A DNA stretch of 64,000 nt from Liolophura sinensis (GCF_032854445.1 NC_088303.1:26047501-26111500), one strand, 5' to 3'. Positions 24,774-38,214 are shown, numbered from the stretch's first letter. The notes: generated by a model from the sequence alone, not told the origin. Program-made: numbers and translations.

Positions 24774-27700
24774 ATGGCGTCCGCCGACTACGAAAGTGTG
24801 CTGTGTGTCAAAAATGAAGTATTTGTTTACAGAATTCCACCTCGTCCATCCAACCGGGGCTACAGGTTGGTCCTCTGTGTGATTTCCTTCATTTAGAATA
24901 TATTTTGTCCCGTTTGAAAAGGTGCATTTATTCAGAAATGGTCGTGAAATCACCCAGTATTTTGCCAGCTGATGTCTTTCATTGATCACTGCAGGCAAAG
25001 AGGCGGTGGCTGTCCCGTAAACTATAAGCTTCAGTGAATCGGCTATTTTAGCAGTTTTGTCCACACTGATGACGGGACTCGTGTAGATAACTGTCGTAGG
25101 CTATCCTGGAATGCGTAGATAAAAATTTTACATACAGACCACTGCATTAACTGAAAATTCAAACCCTGTGTTATATTAGGCTGAGGGGAATATTAAAGTT
25201 GAGGTTGGTGTTACGTGGTAGAGTGACGTCAGTTCATGAAAGAAACATCTTATCATAATGAACATCTGAGAAGGGGCTCATTGACTAACAAAAAGATCAA
25301 TCTAGTCTGTAGAACCGTCAAGCAAGGTTGTACAAAAAAAATAATAATAATACTAAATACATACACTAACACTAAAATACACTCTGTGTGTTACAGTATG
25401 TGATCCATGGCTGATGGAATGGGTGGATTGATTGATTAATTAAGATGATCATAATTAAATGGAACAGATTTAGATCTGGAAATAAAATATTGGATTGACA
25501 TTTTACATGTAACCCACTGCATTGTCAGTCACAATAGAGAACCCATAAAGTTCCTTCCCACGGCACCTACAATACGGTCGGAAGCTTTGAGCTCTTTCGT
25601 TCTTTCCTTTATTACATCAAAATTGCACATAAAACACCTATCTAGTTGACAAGCATTAGCTGCAATGCTACAGTAGACAACGATGCATTTTAGTGGATTT
25701 TTGGACCTTTTATGTAGCTTGTCTCCCATTTGGGTTCTTTCGCTAAATGGCACAAATTTAAATTTGGAAATAAATATTGCATGGTTTGGTTAATTTAAGA
25801 TGATTACCTTAATAATAAAAAGCCTTAATAAGAGTATAAGGAATTCTGATTGGTATATTATGTGAGATATGCAAGTCCAGGCTATGGTACATTTAATCAA
25901 ACATGAGCAAGGCTGCAAGATTTAACCCAGAAAACTCTATCTCCACTGTCAGCCATCGAATCAGTTTCGATTCTGTGTCCCTTTAAGATATATGTTGGTT
26001 CCCGTCCATGTGATTAAATATTAACATTAAACTATTGAGGCTGGCTATCAGTCCCTACATTGTGCCTGTACATCAAGTTTGTGAGAGATCATTTGCTTCC
26101 TTCCCGTGGCACTTGAAAATCTGTGTGACACTCTGGTTTCTTCCAACCATGAATGTACATGTACTGTACATGTATTTGCTCATGTTTTAAATAAAATATT
26201 CCTGGGTATGGTGTTAAGTAAGAATCAGACAATCATTTAATGATCCTTTTTTTTCAGGGCTGCTGATTGGAAACTGGATGCTCCTGACTGGACGGGTCGG
26301 ATGAGGGTTGTCGCCAAGGGGAAAGAACTGGCTGTCAAACTTGAGGACAAAACCAGTGGTAGGGCTACTGTGCAGAATTTCAAGAAATGCCATTGATTTT
26401 TAACAAAAATTTAAAACCTGCATGTCTCTACCGAATGGCTCCGGTCAAATAAACAGTCACATTTGAACCTGCATACACACATGACTTGATCTTTGAATTG
26501 TAAAAATTTAGTCAGAGCTCAAAAATAATGGTCAGTGGATATATTAATTGAGACGTAACCTACTTCTGGTAGCCTTGACCAGAACATATTTTCTAGGATT
26601 TGTGTAATTTATATAACATTCTCAGATTATGTGCACAAATCAGCAAGAATTGATCTTCAGTTTTCTGGTGCATTCCTTCCACAGCAATTTTGAGCTTTTT
26701 TAAATACCTATTTATCACCTGTTTGAACAGGACCCTGAGGCTAGGGGCGCCTATGCCCCTGTGATGTTATTCACCTTTATTTTTACGTGATTGGCCCTGA
26801 TAAGTTGACTACATCAGTGTTTCTGCATAATCGTAAACCCTCTAGAAATTACCACAATTTGTGCCAGAGAGCCAGGTGTTCCAGTTTTGAATGAAGCAGT
26901 AATTTAGGTGCTGCGTTATTAGCAGATTTGAGCATTCAGTGGTTTTGATTCTATTCTTTTCAATAAATACTCTGTAACCTCCTTCTTAAGTAAATGTAGG
27001 CCAATTTCACCATATATAAAATTCATGGGGTGTGCATGTACATGTAACTTGTAACACAAAGATCCATGCCCATGTGAATAGGCAGAATCCTAAAGTTGTC
27101 TTTTCATATAATAGCAATATGATCTTCTGTATGTGAAAATATATAGAAAATATTTCAATTTGGACAGTATATGTATAATTTTTTTCTTCAAGTGGACTTT
27201 GCTGATGCTTCATGTGGCAGGACAACCATGTTCGAGTTAGAACCAACGACCTTTGGATTTTAAGTCTATGCCTCTACCATTAGACTAAAAATAAAGTGCC
27301 TTCAACCCAGAGGTACACAGGGCTTATATTTCATCTTGTTAAATAGATGTATTTCAGAACATTCACGGAGAGATGGAGCTCACTTGATTCATCTTGCTTG
27401 GAGAGATTCACACCAAATTGTTTTGTGCTGCACTTGATCATTTAGATGCACTGTAATTCATCAGCCTTTTCACATATTGGCAAAGTTTTATTTAAGCGTA
27501 GTCTTAAGTCATTACTATTAAAATGTGAATAAATTGCTCTAAAAGTTGCTGTTTTATATGCGAACAGGTTGAGGAATTAGGATAGATGAAAATGTGGACT
27601 ATATGTATGCTCATCATAGGTGACAACTTCATCATCATTGCCCGTCAAGCTAATTAAAAGTTAAAACTATGGCAGAAAGAGTGAAGACATGCTATAGTCT

Positions 27701-29392
27701 AATGGTGTCTATTATAAAATTGGATGTCCACTGATGTCACATGGTACAGAACTATATTGTTCGCTCAGTGTGATATTCCCTTTCTTCTGACAACCTCTAC
27801 ATGTCAGAAGGATAAGTTTCCTGTTCTTAATGGGATATTTGAGTGCTGTTGTAGTCACATCTCAGTTGTAGAATACTGTACCGTTGCTAAAAACCTGTGT
27901 GGATGTACATTTCCTGATAATAGTGTACTGTAAATCTTTAACTTTTATTAACTTACACTTATGTGAAAATGATGCTAAAATACTTTTTGTTGTCACAAAA
28001 GATGCCAGCTTCATAAAACTGAGCAAATTGTTTCTCTACACCCCAGCGTTCTCTCAGAACATTTCAAAATATTGGTTGCAGTGGCAGTTAAGTCAGGGTG
28101 TTTGCATTGGTTTTTGTTTTTTTTTGATGACATTATGGGTGAGATCACACTGTTGTGCCAACATTTTCCTTAGAGTATTCATTGCATATTAAGTTATGAC
28201 ATCTGTGAATTGGTCGTGGGGCAGATACAGTAAATCAGATTTGATGTTCAGCATTAAATTCTTTGTGAATACAAATTCTAAAAAGTGAAAAAAATCTATC
28301 TTGGAGGTTGAATTGTGTCTCGTTATAATGTGGGCCACGCTCATGTAATTGAATATTCATGAGGCAAAACAACAATCAAATAAATAAATAAAAGATACAA
28401 TGACTGGGCTTGTAGGATTGACACAAAGGCCTGTGGGCTTTATAACATTTGTGGGCTTTATATCATCAAAAGTTGTGTCAAGAGCCTTAGGAAACACATT
28501 GACCTCTGCATAGTGACCTAAATAACATCCTGATTACCAAAGTTCATTTACAGCTGGCATTTGATGCACTACCAATCAAGTATATGTAAACACCAGTGAA
28601 TATGTCATTCTTCGCTGTGCTGATTATCCTTCAGTTTTAGATATATGGAGACTTCTTGATGATTTCAGCTGTTCAGAGACTTGCTTCTGTGTTAGGGAGT
28701 TAGGATATTGTCCTGAATGCAGGATTGATTTGTGCTAATGCTTGTCCTAGCCTTCAGTCTTAGCAGTCTACACTGTGTTGGTTTTTCTCAGTGCCTCACG
28801 ACCAATGACAGTGTGACAAGTACACAAGTACTTACAGCTGTAAAGCCCAATCTGGAGGCAGGAAATCTCCAGATATGCATCATGACTCTTGAACATTTAA
28901 ATGCAACACTTATGACCAGTCAAAGAATTGCTAGATACATTTTACATGTGCCTGTGTCACAATAGTACCTAATTTATATATAATGAAGTCAGTATGTAAC
29001 ATTGAATGTAATCTACCAAGTGCCTGAGAGTGATTGTACAAAGACTATTGTTTATAGATTAAGAGGATTAACTCAGATTGTCTCTCCTGTACTTGTTAAG
29101 ACTCACAATAAATTGTGTTCATCTTGACAACCAGACAGTTACCCCTGGTTAAGTAAGCTTTGTATTGTTGGAGATTATGTATAAACAGTGCTCTCTGCTA
29201 GAGGGAGAAGTTAGGATTGGGCTGCAGAGTGGACTAGGAGGGACCTCTGAGTCCTGGGCACTCTCCATGTTTCAACTATAATAATTGAACTGCTGTTTAC
29301 TACATAGGGCTTGGAGCATTTCTGTTGTTCCGTTGTGGTGACCACATAATGGACAGTGACAGGACACTTAACGATTGACCATCCTGGTCAGA

Positions 29393-29452
<60 letters not shown>

Positions 29453-32400
29453 CTGGCCATACACTTACCAGGGTCTAATTTAGCCTCCGAAGGGCAGAGG
29501 GCGGAACCGGCGCTGAAGGGCACCTCATTGTTGTTGTATATTTTGATTCTAATGAATTTTTAGGAGCTTTGGCGAGCTTTGGTAACTACTGGCGACCTCC
29601 ACTCCACGTGTACACCACAACACGCACCCTTACTTAGTCTGAGGTTGCTGTGACGTTAGTTTTGACAACATTGTGACAGACATTTTATGAACAGTGCACG
29701 TACTGGTCAGCCGTTCTTCAAGGGAAACAGTCTACATGCATGAATACTGATTGTTAATGGAATCATCTAGGACGACTCGCAAATAGTTTGAACGGTTAGA
29801 CATCGAGCCCATTGTTTCAATGGTCATCTTTCTTGGGTTGTGCTATGTTAGGCACCAATACATGTACTATTAGGGTCATTCCATGACATCGGCTAGCCTG
29901 GGCTCCCGGCAACAGGCATTGGTTTGACAGATCAGGGAACCATGACAACAGCAAATATGACTAGTGGACAATGCAGCCAGCACTAGGTATATAGTGTGGC
30001 GTGCAACTCAAATCTTCCGAGTTTCAATAGACGCCATTTTCCAGAATAGTTTGTGTTTACTTATCTTCACTTTTACAGAATAAATTCGGGCTGTTTGTGT
30101 TTGTTTTTTTTGGGGGTTTTTGACGCAAAAGGCACTTTGAGGAAATTCAACATCCGGTAATAGGATGCTGGGAAGGGCTGGATTAGGCCCTGCTTACCAT
30201 GCTTTTCCAACATTTTGTTTTTTATTATAAGGACAATTTGGGCACTTCAGAGGATTCCTTTGTATTCACATGCTTGATATACACTGTATGCAAGAAAAAA
30301 AGGGAAATTTTCCACAATATGAGGATTGGAGGTGTAGGCGTGGGGTTTGGGAGTTGGAGGCATGGCACAGTGGTTAGCATGCTAGCATAGCTCAATGACT
30401 CGAGAACCAGTGTGGCTGCTGTGAGTTCAAGTCCAGTTCATGGGAAGGTATGCCTGCAGCCTGCAGATTATCGTGGCCTTCACGTCTGGTTTCCTCTGAC
30501 CATAATACTGGCTGCTGTTTTATAAGTGAAATGTTTCTGAGCACAACTAAAAACACCAATTAAATAAATAAATAGAACATGAGGATTTAAGAAAAAAATA
30601 TACCATTACTGTGCATGTATGTATAATAATAAGACTCAGACTCCAGTGATGCACATTTGTCATATTGAAAGACCTAAAACAAGTGTCATTTTACTCAGCC
30701 TCTTGATCTGATCTGTTCACAGGTGAACTGTTTGCCAAATGTCCTGTGGAGGAATACCCAGGCATAGCTGTAGAATCTGTCATGGATTCCAGTCGCTACT
30801 TTGTTTTAAGAATAAAGGATGATAATGGTAAGAAAACAGGAAATTCATGGGTGTTCATATTTTGTGTTTGCCATGCTGTAGATTTGTCACAAAGTAAGGC
30901 TTGAACACTGGTTTCTCAATGCATGCTGTCAACAAACTGTTACATTTATTTTAGAAACACATGCAACACCTTACGTGTGTTAATGACGTGAATGACCGGC
31001 GGTCAGTGATGTAAGTACACTGAGCATGTGTGCTTCATTAACACTTGACACACACTTTAATGAAGAGACTAGGCCGAACAGAGTTTCCCATACCGGTTGA
31101 GGGGTGGTATGGGATCAGGTCCACGTCATGCCAGCAACCTGCAGATGATCGTGGGTGTGCCCTGGGCTCTACCTGGTTTCCTCCCTCTATAATGCTGGCC
31201 GCCATCATGTACATGTAAGCGAAATATTCTTGAGTACGACATAAAACACCATTCAAATAAATATTAAACACTTTTCTGTACATGTGCATAGCCATGTTCA
31301 TGCTACATGTACATGTGTGTCACTCCATATCAAAACGAATGTGCAGGTATGCTTTGCAAAGTGAGAAAGACTGACATACATGTGTAACAATGGATCTTAC
31401 ATTTGAGAATATGGAAAGATTTGTACACGTACATGCATACATGTAAGTAACACAACAAAGCTCTGGGCTGTGGTTGAATACTGAACCATCTTGTTACATC
31501 TTGTTACTAAAGGGTTTTATTTTAAGGAGACTTAGAAATTTGTGCTGTCCACCATTCTGTGTTCACATTACACAAGCCTTGTCCAGAGTGTAACTGGGAT
31601 GTAAAGTTGTAAAGGTACAACTTTTGTTAACTTTGAGCACTTAATATTAATGAAAAATGCTTTGAGAGATTTGCCTTCAGATTTGGTCAGTGGTACATGA
31701 ATGTCATCAGTGAGAAAGTGACAGGTTGGGTTTCAGACATGAGAGTAAAACAGTCTGGCAGTAACTACAGTCGTTGTTGGCAACCTGCAGATGGTCTTGG
31801 GTTTCCTCTGGTTTCCCCGATTTCCTACCCCCATAATGCTGAATCCATCATATAGGAGAAATAAATTGTATATATATTGATAGATTAAGGAAATGGACTT
31901 CAACATCTAATTTTCCATATCTGATTTCCACAGGGAGAAGTGCATTTATAGGGATTGGTTTTTCCGACAGAGGAGACTCGTTTGACTTGAATGTTGCCTT
32001 ACAGGATCATTTTAAGTAAGTTCTTTTGCTACTAAAAACTCTGACAATTCTATCTTGTTCCTGTAAGAGAGACAACAAATTGTTATATTCCTGCCAGTCT
32101 CTAAAGATATACTATATTTCACCTAAGGTTTAGCATTCTTCAAAGTGACACATTTTACCAGATTGTGATTTATCCATCCACCTTATAGGCCCATTTAAAG
32201 GACAAGACAGCACCTGGCTAAAACATATTTCAGTCGAAAGCAGGATACTGAAGCTTTCTAAACAAGTGTCATGATTCATTATTTTTTTTTAAATTTCACT
32301 GAATAATGTGTACAACAAAATGACAATACTGCCTAAATGGCTGGTGTGAGTCAAGGCAGCCATCTTGAGAATTTTATCCAGTCAAACATGTTGCTATCAG

Positions 32401-35400
32401 ATTGTGCAGCCTAAGCTGTGACATAGCCTTTACTCATTCTCTCCATGAAATGACATACGATAACACAGAATTACTGCATGAGATATTATTTTGACATTGT
32501 TTACAATGATGTAGTTACGTGTAGCAGAAGAGCCATCTCACAAAGTGTTGTGGGGCAAGTCTGTATCATTTATGGGCTAACAGAGATGTAAAAGCAGTTG
32601 ATACGATGGTATCACAAATTATGTCAGAGAATAGCATAGCGTCTCGGCCCAAACAGCATTCATCTACCCAAATACTTTTTTGTTGTTCATTTTAGCATTT
32701 AGTCAGCAGTTTCTAAATAGCAGGTATCAAAGTCAGTGTAAAATTTCTTAAGGATGCTGAAGGTTTATGGGAATGAGGAGACGGGATCTCAGCGGACAAA
32801 CGCTTTAAGTTAATTAAATCTCAATGTATATGTGACATAATTTTTTTTGATCTGAATTCATTACAACTGAAGAATTTGAATTTTGCTCCTTCTTTCTCGC
32901 ATACAAGAGGTGTTTTTTTCTGTTTTCTTTTATAAACTACAGTAAAATTATTGAAACGCTGTGTTCAAGGTGAAGTGTTTTCCTTGACGTCTGCGATAAC
33001 TAGATCAGCACAGCTTTTATTATAGAAGCCATCGCTACATAATTGGAGTATAAAATCCAGTGAAAGTCGAATGCCTACATTGGCCTCAGTCATGCTTAGA
33101 GCCTGAATCTAGTTGTAAACATTTAACAGGGGTCAAAATCACCAACATAACCCCTCCGGCGCTAGAGAGCTAGAGTAAATGTGACGTCACATTGCTTTCG
33201 GTAATGGAGACGTGTTGAAACTGTGCCAAGACAAAGTTTCACTAAACTTTTATTGGGTTGAAAAAAATTAGAAAGGTATTTAATGCTGGTTTAAGATACT
33301 TTGAAAGGTAGTTTTTCCAGCAGACATAAACATTAGTCACATGCTGTCTTTCACTTGAGATTTTTTTGAAAGACCTTAATATGCTTTTTAAAGTGAAATA
33401 TTGAATTCCATACTTAAGGTGAAATACACTAGTTAGAAAGTTTTTGGCCATGCTTTAGTTTCTTAACTGTCCGCAGTATGGTGAGAGGTTAATAATTAAG
33501 AGGGGAATGGGATGTGACTTAATGCTGATGGCGTGCCAACTGTCAACCAATTGCATTTCAAGGTGCCAGTTCAATCCTGGTCTTCGGCAGGGAATTTCCA
33601 GATTCCAAATACCCATTCTTTTGACGCGTTTTTGACAGTAAGCGTTAATGGCGTTGTGTTCTTTGAAGATTACTTGCCTTCCACCACTATGCCATACAAA
33701 TTTGTATGTCAGATGTCAAAATTCTTGAGTATGGTTTTAACCGCCAATCAAATAAATTAATAAATAATTAATAGGGGTCACTATGGTTACAAGTACTCGC
33801 CAGCTTGTGAGAGCTTGAATGGCAGCTGACAGGACAGTGTGTTCAATACACAGTGGTGCTCATATGTAGAGCCTGTTAATATATCTGTATGTGTTACACA
33901 GGAGGTTACAGCTTCTCCTTCAAACATCCAACAATTATCAGATAATATAAATTAATCATCTACCGACATAAATATTTTTTTTTCATAATGAAATGAAGCA
34001 ATCTGTCAAAACTTAGGAGATTTGTTGTGTTTCTGTTTAGAAACTTTCAATGAGTTTATATCTTGGTGTCTTCCAGGCTTACAGATTTTGATGTTTCAAT
34101 TTCAAATAAGTTGATGCTTCAGAGTTAAAATGCTCAAGGGGAATATGCTCTCTACCAGTGTATCTTTCTTTTTTTTCAGATGGTTAAAACAAGAAGAAGA
34201 ATTTGAACAGAAAGCCAAGACTTTTGACTCAGGACCCAAGTTAGATTTGGGCTTCAAGGAAGGACAGACAATCACGCTCAATATAGGGGTCAGTGTCTCA
34301 TTTTCCCATCAGCAAGTCGCAGGTCAAATCCTGGTTTGACTCATTTTTTTCTGATAGGATTGAGGGTGGCTGGAAGATTTTGTTTTGACCAGTACGCGAA
34401 AATGCTAAACCGAAACATTTGTCAGACAAGAAGTATTCATCCTTCCACCCAGTAATGTATTCAAATGGTTTTCTTTTTCACTCATATGATGACAGCCAGC
34501 ATTATGGTGGGAGGAAACCCACGATCATCCACAGGTTGCTGCAGGTCCTTCCAACGTACCCAGTTGAGAGGAAGCAAGCTTGAAAATAACCAGCTGATAT
34601 TATGTTCCAGTGACAATTTCAACATATATTATTCAAAAAGTCTTAATTCCTCATTTTTCATTCCAGTCAAAGAAGAGTGATCAGAAAACACGACCACGTC
34701 CTAATGCTGGAGCCACACCTGGGCTGTTACCACCTCCTCCAGGTGGGGTGAAAATAGCTCCTCCCCCTGGAGACCAAAACAACCAATCAGCATTCTCTTC
34801 CTCCAGTTTCAACCAATCAAAACGGGTTACAAGTAGTCAAAATAACACAGCTCAGAACTTTCAAAGCAACAGCAATGTGGACTTTTTGCTGGACTTAGGG
34901 ACCACAGAAAGCTCTGCACCAGCGATGACACACCTGCAGCAACAACAACAGCAGCAGTCCTCAGGGGTGTCTGATGTTTGGGGGGACTTCACTAGTGCCA
35001 GGTATATCTCATTGCAGATCATGTAGTCTCACACACACAGTCTAATATCGGGAAAGACTTCTGATATATCTCATTACTGACCATGTAGGCTCACTCATAC
35101 TGCATGATATCAGGAAAGAAGCCAGTAGTGTCAGGTGTGTCTAACCATGTATTCTGATTCACACAGTCTGATATCAGGAAAGACTTCATTAGTGCCAGGT
35201 TTATCTCACTACTGACATTGTATTCTCACTCACACTGTCTGATATGAGGTGAGGTAAGACTTCACTAGGGCCAGGTACAGTTATACACGTATCTTCATTA
35301 CTGACTGTGTACTCACTTGTGCAATCTGATACCAGGAAAGACTTCGCTAATGCCAGGTATATCTCATTGCTGACCTTGTAACCTCAGTCATACAGTCTGA

Positions 35401-35659
35401 TAACCGGAAAAACTTCACTAGTGCCAGGTATATCTCATTACTGACATTGTATTGTCACCCACATAGTATGATTTCAGAAAAGACTTACTAGTGCCAGGTT
35501 TATCTCAGTTTTTTGCTACTTTCACTATTTTCACTCGCACAGTCACACCTGATGTCTAAAGTCATTTAAAAACCTGAAGTGATGTAGGAATTTTCTCTTT
35601 ATTTCAGTTCTAACTCCAGCTCAAGTGACCCGAATGCTGTGGATTGGGTTCAGTTTTGA
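24774..35659 (+). CDS. NECAP: NECAP, adaptin ear-binding coat-associated protein (complete, 7 exons, 291 aa)
   Basis: Exons: 24774-24865, 26258-26358, 30723-30827, 31934-32015, 34180-34288, 34667-35001, 35608-35659 (stop TGA). All have GT-AG borders and remain in phase (876 nt). The N-terminal PHear domain (about residues 1-165) is plain: [74 protein letters not shown]-like text (here DSFDLN), [20 protein letters not shown]. The tail is Pro/Ser/Gln-rich with [13 protein letters not shown] (about 236-240), DVWGDF (266-271, a WxxF-type adaptin-ear motif) and a C-terminal WVQF. Known role: NECAP binds AP-2/AP-1 ear domains and helps control clathrin-coated vesicle formation. Vertebrates have NECAP1 and NECAP2; this appears to be the single invertebrate form. 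The ATG has A at -3 and G at +4. The exon 6 donor is copied in a minisatellite downstream. Confidence 0.96.
26359..27924. other. NECAP intron 2, first part, no feature recognised
   Basis: AT-rich intron with no convincing exon. The longest open frames lack splice or similarity support. Confidence 0.4.
27925..28100. mobile_element. MITE-like element, TACAGTAA family, inverted copy 4
   Basis: Begins TACTGTAAATCTTTAAC and ends GTTAAGTCAGGGTG. Shares CTCTACACCCCAGCGTTCTC-like text with 36841-36995. In NECAP intron 2. Confidence 0.55.
29396..29449. repeat. (AT)n microsatellite, about 54 bp
   Basis: Uninterrupted AT alternation in NECAP intron 2. Confidence 0.97.
30349..30575 (+). mobile_element. 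SINE family A copy in NECAP intron 2
   Basis: Head ATGGCACAGTGGTTAGCATG (A box) and GAGTTCAAGTCC (B box), a shortened body, and a tail of AATTAAATAAATAAATAG. Ends about 150 bp before exon 3. Confidence 0.85.
31120..31264 (+). mobile_element. 3' fragment of SINE family A
   Basis: Contains GCCAGCAACCTGCAGATGAT, ATATTCTTGAGTACGACATA and an AAATAAAT tail. The tRNA-like head is missing. In NECAP intron 3. Confidence 0.75.
31776..31868 (+). mobile_element. Short body fragment of SINE family A
   Basis: GGCAACCTGCAGATGGTCTT through CCATAATGCTG to AAATAAAT matches the family A body. It lies about 65 bp before NECAP exon 4. Confidence 0.6.
32195..33358. mobile_element. About 1.2-kb element with inverted ends, copy 2, in NECAP intron 4
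   Basis: Left end TTAAAGGACAAGACAGCACC; right end ATGCTGTCTTTCACTTGAG. Collinear with 8581-9800 along its length, with one segment around 9300-9600 differing. Non-coding. Confidence 0.65.
33533..33775 (+). mobile_element. SINE-like element, family C, with AT-rich tail
   Basis: Contains AGTTCAATCCTGGTCTTCGG, the body word CTTGCCTTCCACCACTATG, ATTCTTGAGTATGG and a tail of AAATAAATTAATAAATAATT. The tail resembles family A while the body differs. In NECAP intron 4. Confidence 0.5.
34464..34580 (-). mobile_element. Fragment of SINE family A in NECAP intron 5
   Basis: CAGCCAGCATTATGGTGGGA followed by CACGATCATCCACAGGTTGC matches the inverted family A body. It ends about 90 bp before NECAP exon 6. 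Confidence 0.75.
34978..35512 (+). repeat. About 72-bp minisatellite derived from the NECAP exon 6 / intron 6 junction
   Basis: The exon end ACTTCACTAGTGCCAG plus its donor GTATATCTC is repeated with variation near 35121, 35185, 35255, 35340, 35410 and 35480, each followed by GT. The copies alternate with words like TCACACAGTCTGATATCAGG. The first copy is the real exon end; the others are intronic. Confidence 0.85.
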
Positions 35660-36755
35660 TGAGAGGATCCCTGCATTCTGAGCATCAAAAGTGACGACAT
35701 ACATGAATGGAGGACTCTGCTGTAGAGATTGTGTTATTATTAGCAATCGGGAGCCTTCACAAACATCTGCCCCCTCTGTGCTCGCTTGTCGTCCTGAATT
35801 AGATTATGGATGAGGTAGATTCATCATTAACATATGGGTAGATCAAGCAAGTACGGAATACACTTACACATACACATGTACTTGAACTGTGAAACTTCAC
35901 TGTTTCATGATGTGAAATCCTAACTGGGCAGGCTTCTGAACAAAAGGTTATGCGACAGAAGTTTGAGGGAATGGGTGTATGTTACCATGTACAGCAATGC
36001 GAAAACGTTTAGAAAGTGGTCATCTGTTGCCATGGGTTACGTAAATCTAAATGACCGAGCTGTACTATGGGTTACAGTAGGAAATATTCCATTAACACGT
36101 ATGCTGGGATGTGATCAATATCTGTTGATATTATCTTATATTGTTATGAGACTACGTAAGAGAGAGATTTTGTTAAATGTAGCTTAACTAATTGTATGTA
36201 CTTCAGTCTTTCGTGGTGTACCAACAAATATTTGTGTACATGTGCATTTGGTGAGCGTCTTGCGCAAAATCTCTTTAAAACAATGATAATGGTGTAAAAT
36301 TCCATACAATATGTGCTTAGTGCTTTATTTTCTAGATAAATGTAGGAAATGTTAATTAAATTTGTTTTTTTTTGTCTGGACGCCATGTAATAGCAATGGT
36401 TTGGAACTACATAACGATGGTTACCAGCTAGTAATTCTCAATCCTATGTGAAAGCATAACGCAGTGACCCCGATGGTCTGTTAACTATGACATTTCCCTG
36501 AATGTTTTTGTTGGATATAGTCACTTTTTCACATTATTTATTGTTCCACGTCAGTGGGTGAAAAATGGCTAGTCCGAAAGAAGCAGGGCCATATTCATTT
36601 CCAGAATTGACCTTATACAACAACAACAGCAGCAAATATTAATCATGTTGAAGTGAATGTTACGAATTCATTATTCCAAAAGTTTGTACAATGGTTTGGA
36701 GGCCTTGTACTTTTCACAGTCTGCTAGTCTTACTGTGAGACTGATGTCACAGTCG
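35660..36755 (+). other. Probable NECAP 3' UTR and downstream sequence
   Basis: AT-rich, with no exon. The polyadenylation site is not fixed. The short open frames are not supported. Confidence 0.45.
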
Positions 36756-36835
36756 GGGCCTCGGTGGCCAAGGTGGTTAGCGGTCCAGCACAGTGCAGTG
36801 ACCCAGGAGCCTCTCTCCAAGCTGCCAAAAACCTG
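36756..36835 (+). mobile_element. tRNA-like head fragment of SINE family A
   Basis: GGGGCCTCGGTGGCCAAGGT then GGTTAGCGGTCCAGC matches the family A head. The body is absent and the next sequence is a TACAGTAA-family fragment. Confidence 0.65.
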
Positions 36836-36840
36836 GTCTG

Positions 36841-36995
36841 TGCTGAAAAGATGCATTTGTGTTACTAAAGGTGCAAGCTTCATAAAACTAAGTTCTCATT
36901 TTCTTATTTCTCATTGCAAATTATTTCTCTACACCCCATAATTCTCTCGGAATGTTTCAAAATATCCATATTGCAGAAGGGATTTAAAAGGTTGG
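36841..36995. mobile_element. Fragment of the TACAGTAA MITE-like family
   Basis: Shares GCTTCATAAAACT, TTTCTCTACACCCCA and TTCAAAATAT with 27925-28100. Its ends are degenerate. Confidence 0.5.
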
Positions 36996-37599
36996 AAAAA
37001 TTTGGTAGATTTGAACAATCTAGTAGATGGATCATTCCAGGTGGCATCATTTCTGCCAGTTTGTTAATCACAATTGAAGTGACTCAGGAGACAACCATGT
37101 GTTATAAGGTCTTGTGCAGTGAATGTTCATGAGGAATACATGAGCTGTTTCCTTTGATCAACTTTCTCTGACTCTTAGTGGCATACTTAATTAATCCCAA
37201 AATGACAGACTTTTGAAGTGTAAGCCGACCAGTAGCTGTGTAGAGTTCAATGTATTCAGCTGTGAATGGAAAGAAGTAAGAAACCTTTCACTTTGGACTG
37301 GACAGTGACTCGTTTGGGCGATTTACAAAACCATTCCTACTTTGTGCACAGGATTTCAATTTTCTCTTATGAAATGTATGAAGCCACAAAATGCCATTGT
37401 GTACATGATTTGTTTTACTCATTTCTTTGTTTATTTCTGTGTTGTTTTAGGTCACTCTTAAGAATATGTGATTTGTATGGCTGGGGTGTGGTTTATGGAT
37501 GACTTTAGGTGGGTAAAGCCTTTGATGACAACCTCATCAGTTGGTTGTTATAACGATCCCATGTATCGCATCTCTGATGGATTTGCCAGCAAGAGCTCT

Positions 37600-37893
37600 G
37601 CCATGTTTTAAGATTTTTTTTTTTTTTTTTTTTTTTGATTGTTGTTTTAGGCCATACTCAAGAATATTTCACTTATACGACGGCGGCCAGCATTATGGTG
37701 GGTGGAAACCGGGCAGAACCCGGGGGAAACCTACGACCATCCGCAGGTTGCTGACAGACCTTCCCACGTATGGCCGGAGAGGAAGCCAGCATAGGCTGGT
37801 CTTGAACTCACAGCGACCGCATTGGTGAGAGGCTTCTGGGTCACTACGCTGCGCTAGCGCGCTAACCGACTGAGCCACGCCATGTTTTAAGAT
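37600..37893 (-). mobile_element. Full-length SINE family A copy with about 15-bp target duplication
   Basis: Flanked by GCCATGTTTTAAGAT at 37600-37614 and 37879-37893. The element itself is about 264 bp: a poly-T stretch at the left, CATACTCAAGAATATTTCAC, the central GCCAGCATTATGGTGGGTGG, and the minus-strand tRNA head GTGGCTCAGTCGGTTAGCG at the right. This is the best-preserved copy in the window. Confidence 0.92.
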
Positions 37894-38214
37894 GTTTCAA
37901 GTCAAGATGACACTTTATATTTTGTTTACCATTCCATGATGGTTAAGTTAAGAAATGTTAAGTTAAGAAATGACTGAAGTGTATAATACAGTATGAAGTT
38001 TTCAAGTGTTCATGATACAACAGAGGAGTACCATCATCTTTGGGCTGTTACTTGTCTGTCCAGCCACATCGAAACCTGGTAATGTGTTTTGGTAAAACTT
38101 CTGTCAGAATTTTCTCACAACAAGCCACCATCATGACCACATTCAAGAGATTAGTGGTTGATTAGCATTAATACATCAAATGGGCCAGAGAGATGTCCTA
38201 GTAACTAAAAACTA

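Noticed and set aside
29375-29563. ORF with an Ile/Tyr repeat
   Set aside because: Translation of an (AT)n microsatellite.
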